Position numbers and translations under genes: made by a program. Under the pieces are notes generated by a model. It was not told the DNA's origin. It saw only the letters and a list, made by a program, of their open reading frames with translations, and made no database searches. Below are positions 63,384 to 64,000 of a DNA stretch of 64,000 nucleotides, in pieces. The stretch is from Lamellibrachia satsuma. Its lineage: Eukaryota; Annelida; Polychaeta; Sabellida; Siboglinidae. The stretch spans positions 1,702,501-1,766,500 of the forward strand of contig BSQZ01000029.1 of assembly GCA_033239005.1 (NCBI GenBank), given 5' to 3'. Positions within the stretch are counted from its first letter, which is position 1; each line of letters begins with the position of its first letter.

Positions 63384-63389
63384 AATTGT

Positions 63390-64000
63390 TCTCAAAGTGT
63401 AAGCCTGTAAGTTGTGAGCTTTCTTTGGCGGGAACAACTACACGCGACAAGCTCCTTGATCCGTACACCAAAACAATCCGACCATTTCCGATTATGTCCG
63501 GAAAATACCGATTGATGCTTGAACTTTAGCCTTCACCAACAAATGGAGCTAATCATGTTAAATTACGAAGCACTATCCGGGAGAACCAAATTATGCAATA
63601 CATTTTGTTATTAGTTCATAATCATAACGTATTATAAATAAATAAATGCAACAAATAAATAGACATGTATATATATAATTGTCACACAATCGATTACTCT
63701 GATACGAAACTAATTTCAGATGCGTGTACATATATCCGCTGTTGTCACGATAAACAAATCGATTCTTTTAAGAGTAAAACTCCGTCCAGAAAACAGTCAG
63801 AAGCATATTCATTATTAAGGTAGGTTTTACCAATTTATAAAGTGATTAAGCTGTAACAGTTTGACTTGAATCACAGTTATGTATACCACTAGCTATTTAA
63901 TAATTCACTTGCCTTTGGCGAAACACAAAATACCAAGGCCCGGGCCAAGGCAAAGAATGGAAACAAGGAAGGATCTCTGCTCTATTTTAGAAGAGTATTC
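63390..64000 (-). promoter_or_regulatory. NDRG: Putative NDRG 5' UTR and promoter region
   Basis: Sequence upstream (on -) of the proposed start. GGCGGGAA (63428-63435 on +; an E2F-like TTCCCGCC on -) lies about 50 bp from the ATG. Further right the sequence becomes AT-rich. No TATA or initiator could be fixed. Confidence 0.3.

Overview
The window is metazoan genomic DNA, most likely from a marine invertebrate; the phylum cannot be fixed from sequence alone. Genes are broken into short exons with GT-AG introns, introns reach tens of kilobases, and the DNA is packed with minisatellites (about 25 arrays, roughly a sixth of the window), LINEs, hAT-like and pogo-like transposons, a tRNA-type SINE and MULE transposons. 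There is no prokaryotic signal.

Two host genes converge. On the + strand the last four exons of a divergent heterotrimeric G-protein alpha subunit lie at 811-3551 (199 residues, stop at 3549-3551). On the - strand an NDRG-family gene (inactive alpha/beta-hydrolase fold) can be assembled from 13 coding exons between 63383 (ATG) and 5921 (stop). All exon phases agree and give a 369-residue protein, the usual NDRG size. Nearly everything between 6.1 and 63.4 kb is therefore NDRG intron. Intron 1 alone (39,873-63,359) is about 23.5 kb.

The introns hold: 8.3-9.5 kb and 10.7-11.2 kb minisatellites; a 5'-truncated CR1/Jockey-type LINE (12.2-13.6 kb); a hAT-like non-autonomous element (19.6-21.1 kb); an RTE-type LINE (27.2-30.2 kb) sitting between two blocks of one 38-bp minisatellite; a 36-bp array that opens long artefactual reading frames (32.6-33.5 kb); a tRNA-type SINE head (37.1 kb); a pogo/Tigger fragment (42.4 kb); and a CR1-type LINE (46.9-51.2 kb) whose second ORF is split just after its start codon by a 1.2-kb hAT-type element with an 8-bp target duplication.

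The most striking structure is at 51.6-63.0 kb: two related MULE DNA transposons, one inside the other. The outer element (51620-63039, 9-bp target duplication CGTTATAAC) ends in inverted arrays built around CTCGGCCC. The inner one (56615-62047, 8-bp duplication TTCATTAT) ends in inverted arrays built around CGGCGACAA. Each carries an intron-containing gene for a PHD finger + FLYWCH finger + MULE transposase protein. The outer gene has nine exons that join in phase to an apparently intact 596-residue protein with the D, D, E catalytic residues. The inner gene seems to lack one exon and also hosts a LINE remnant, so nesting is three deep.
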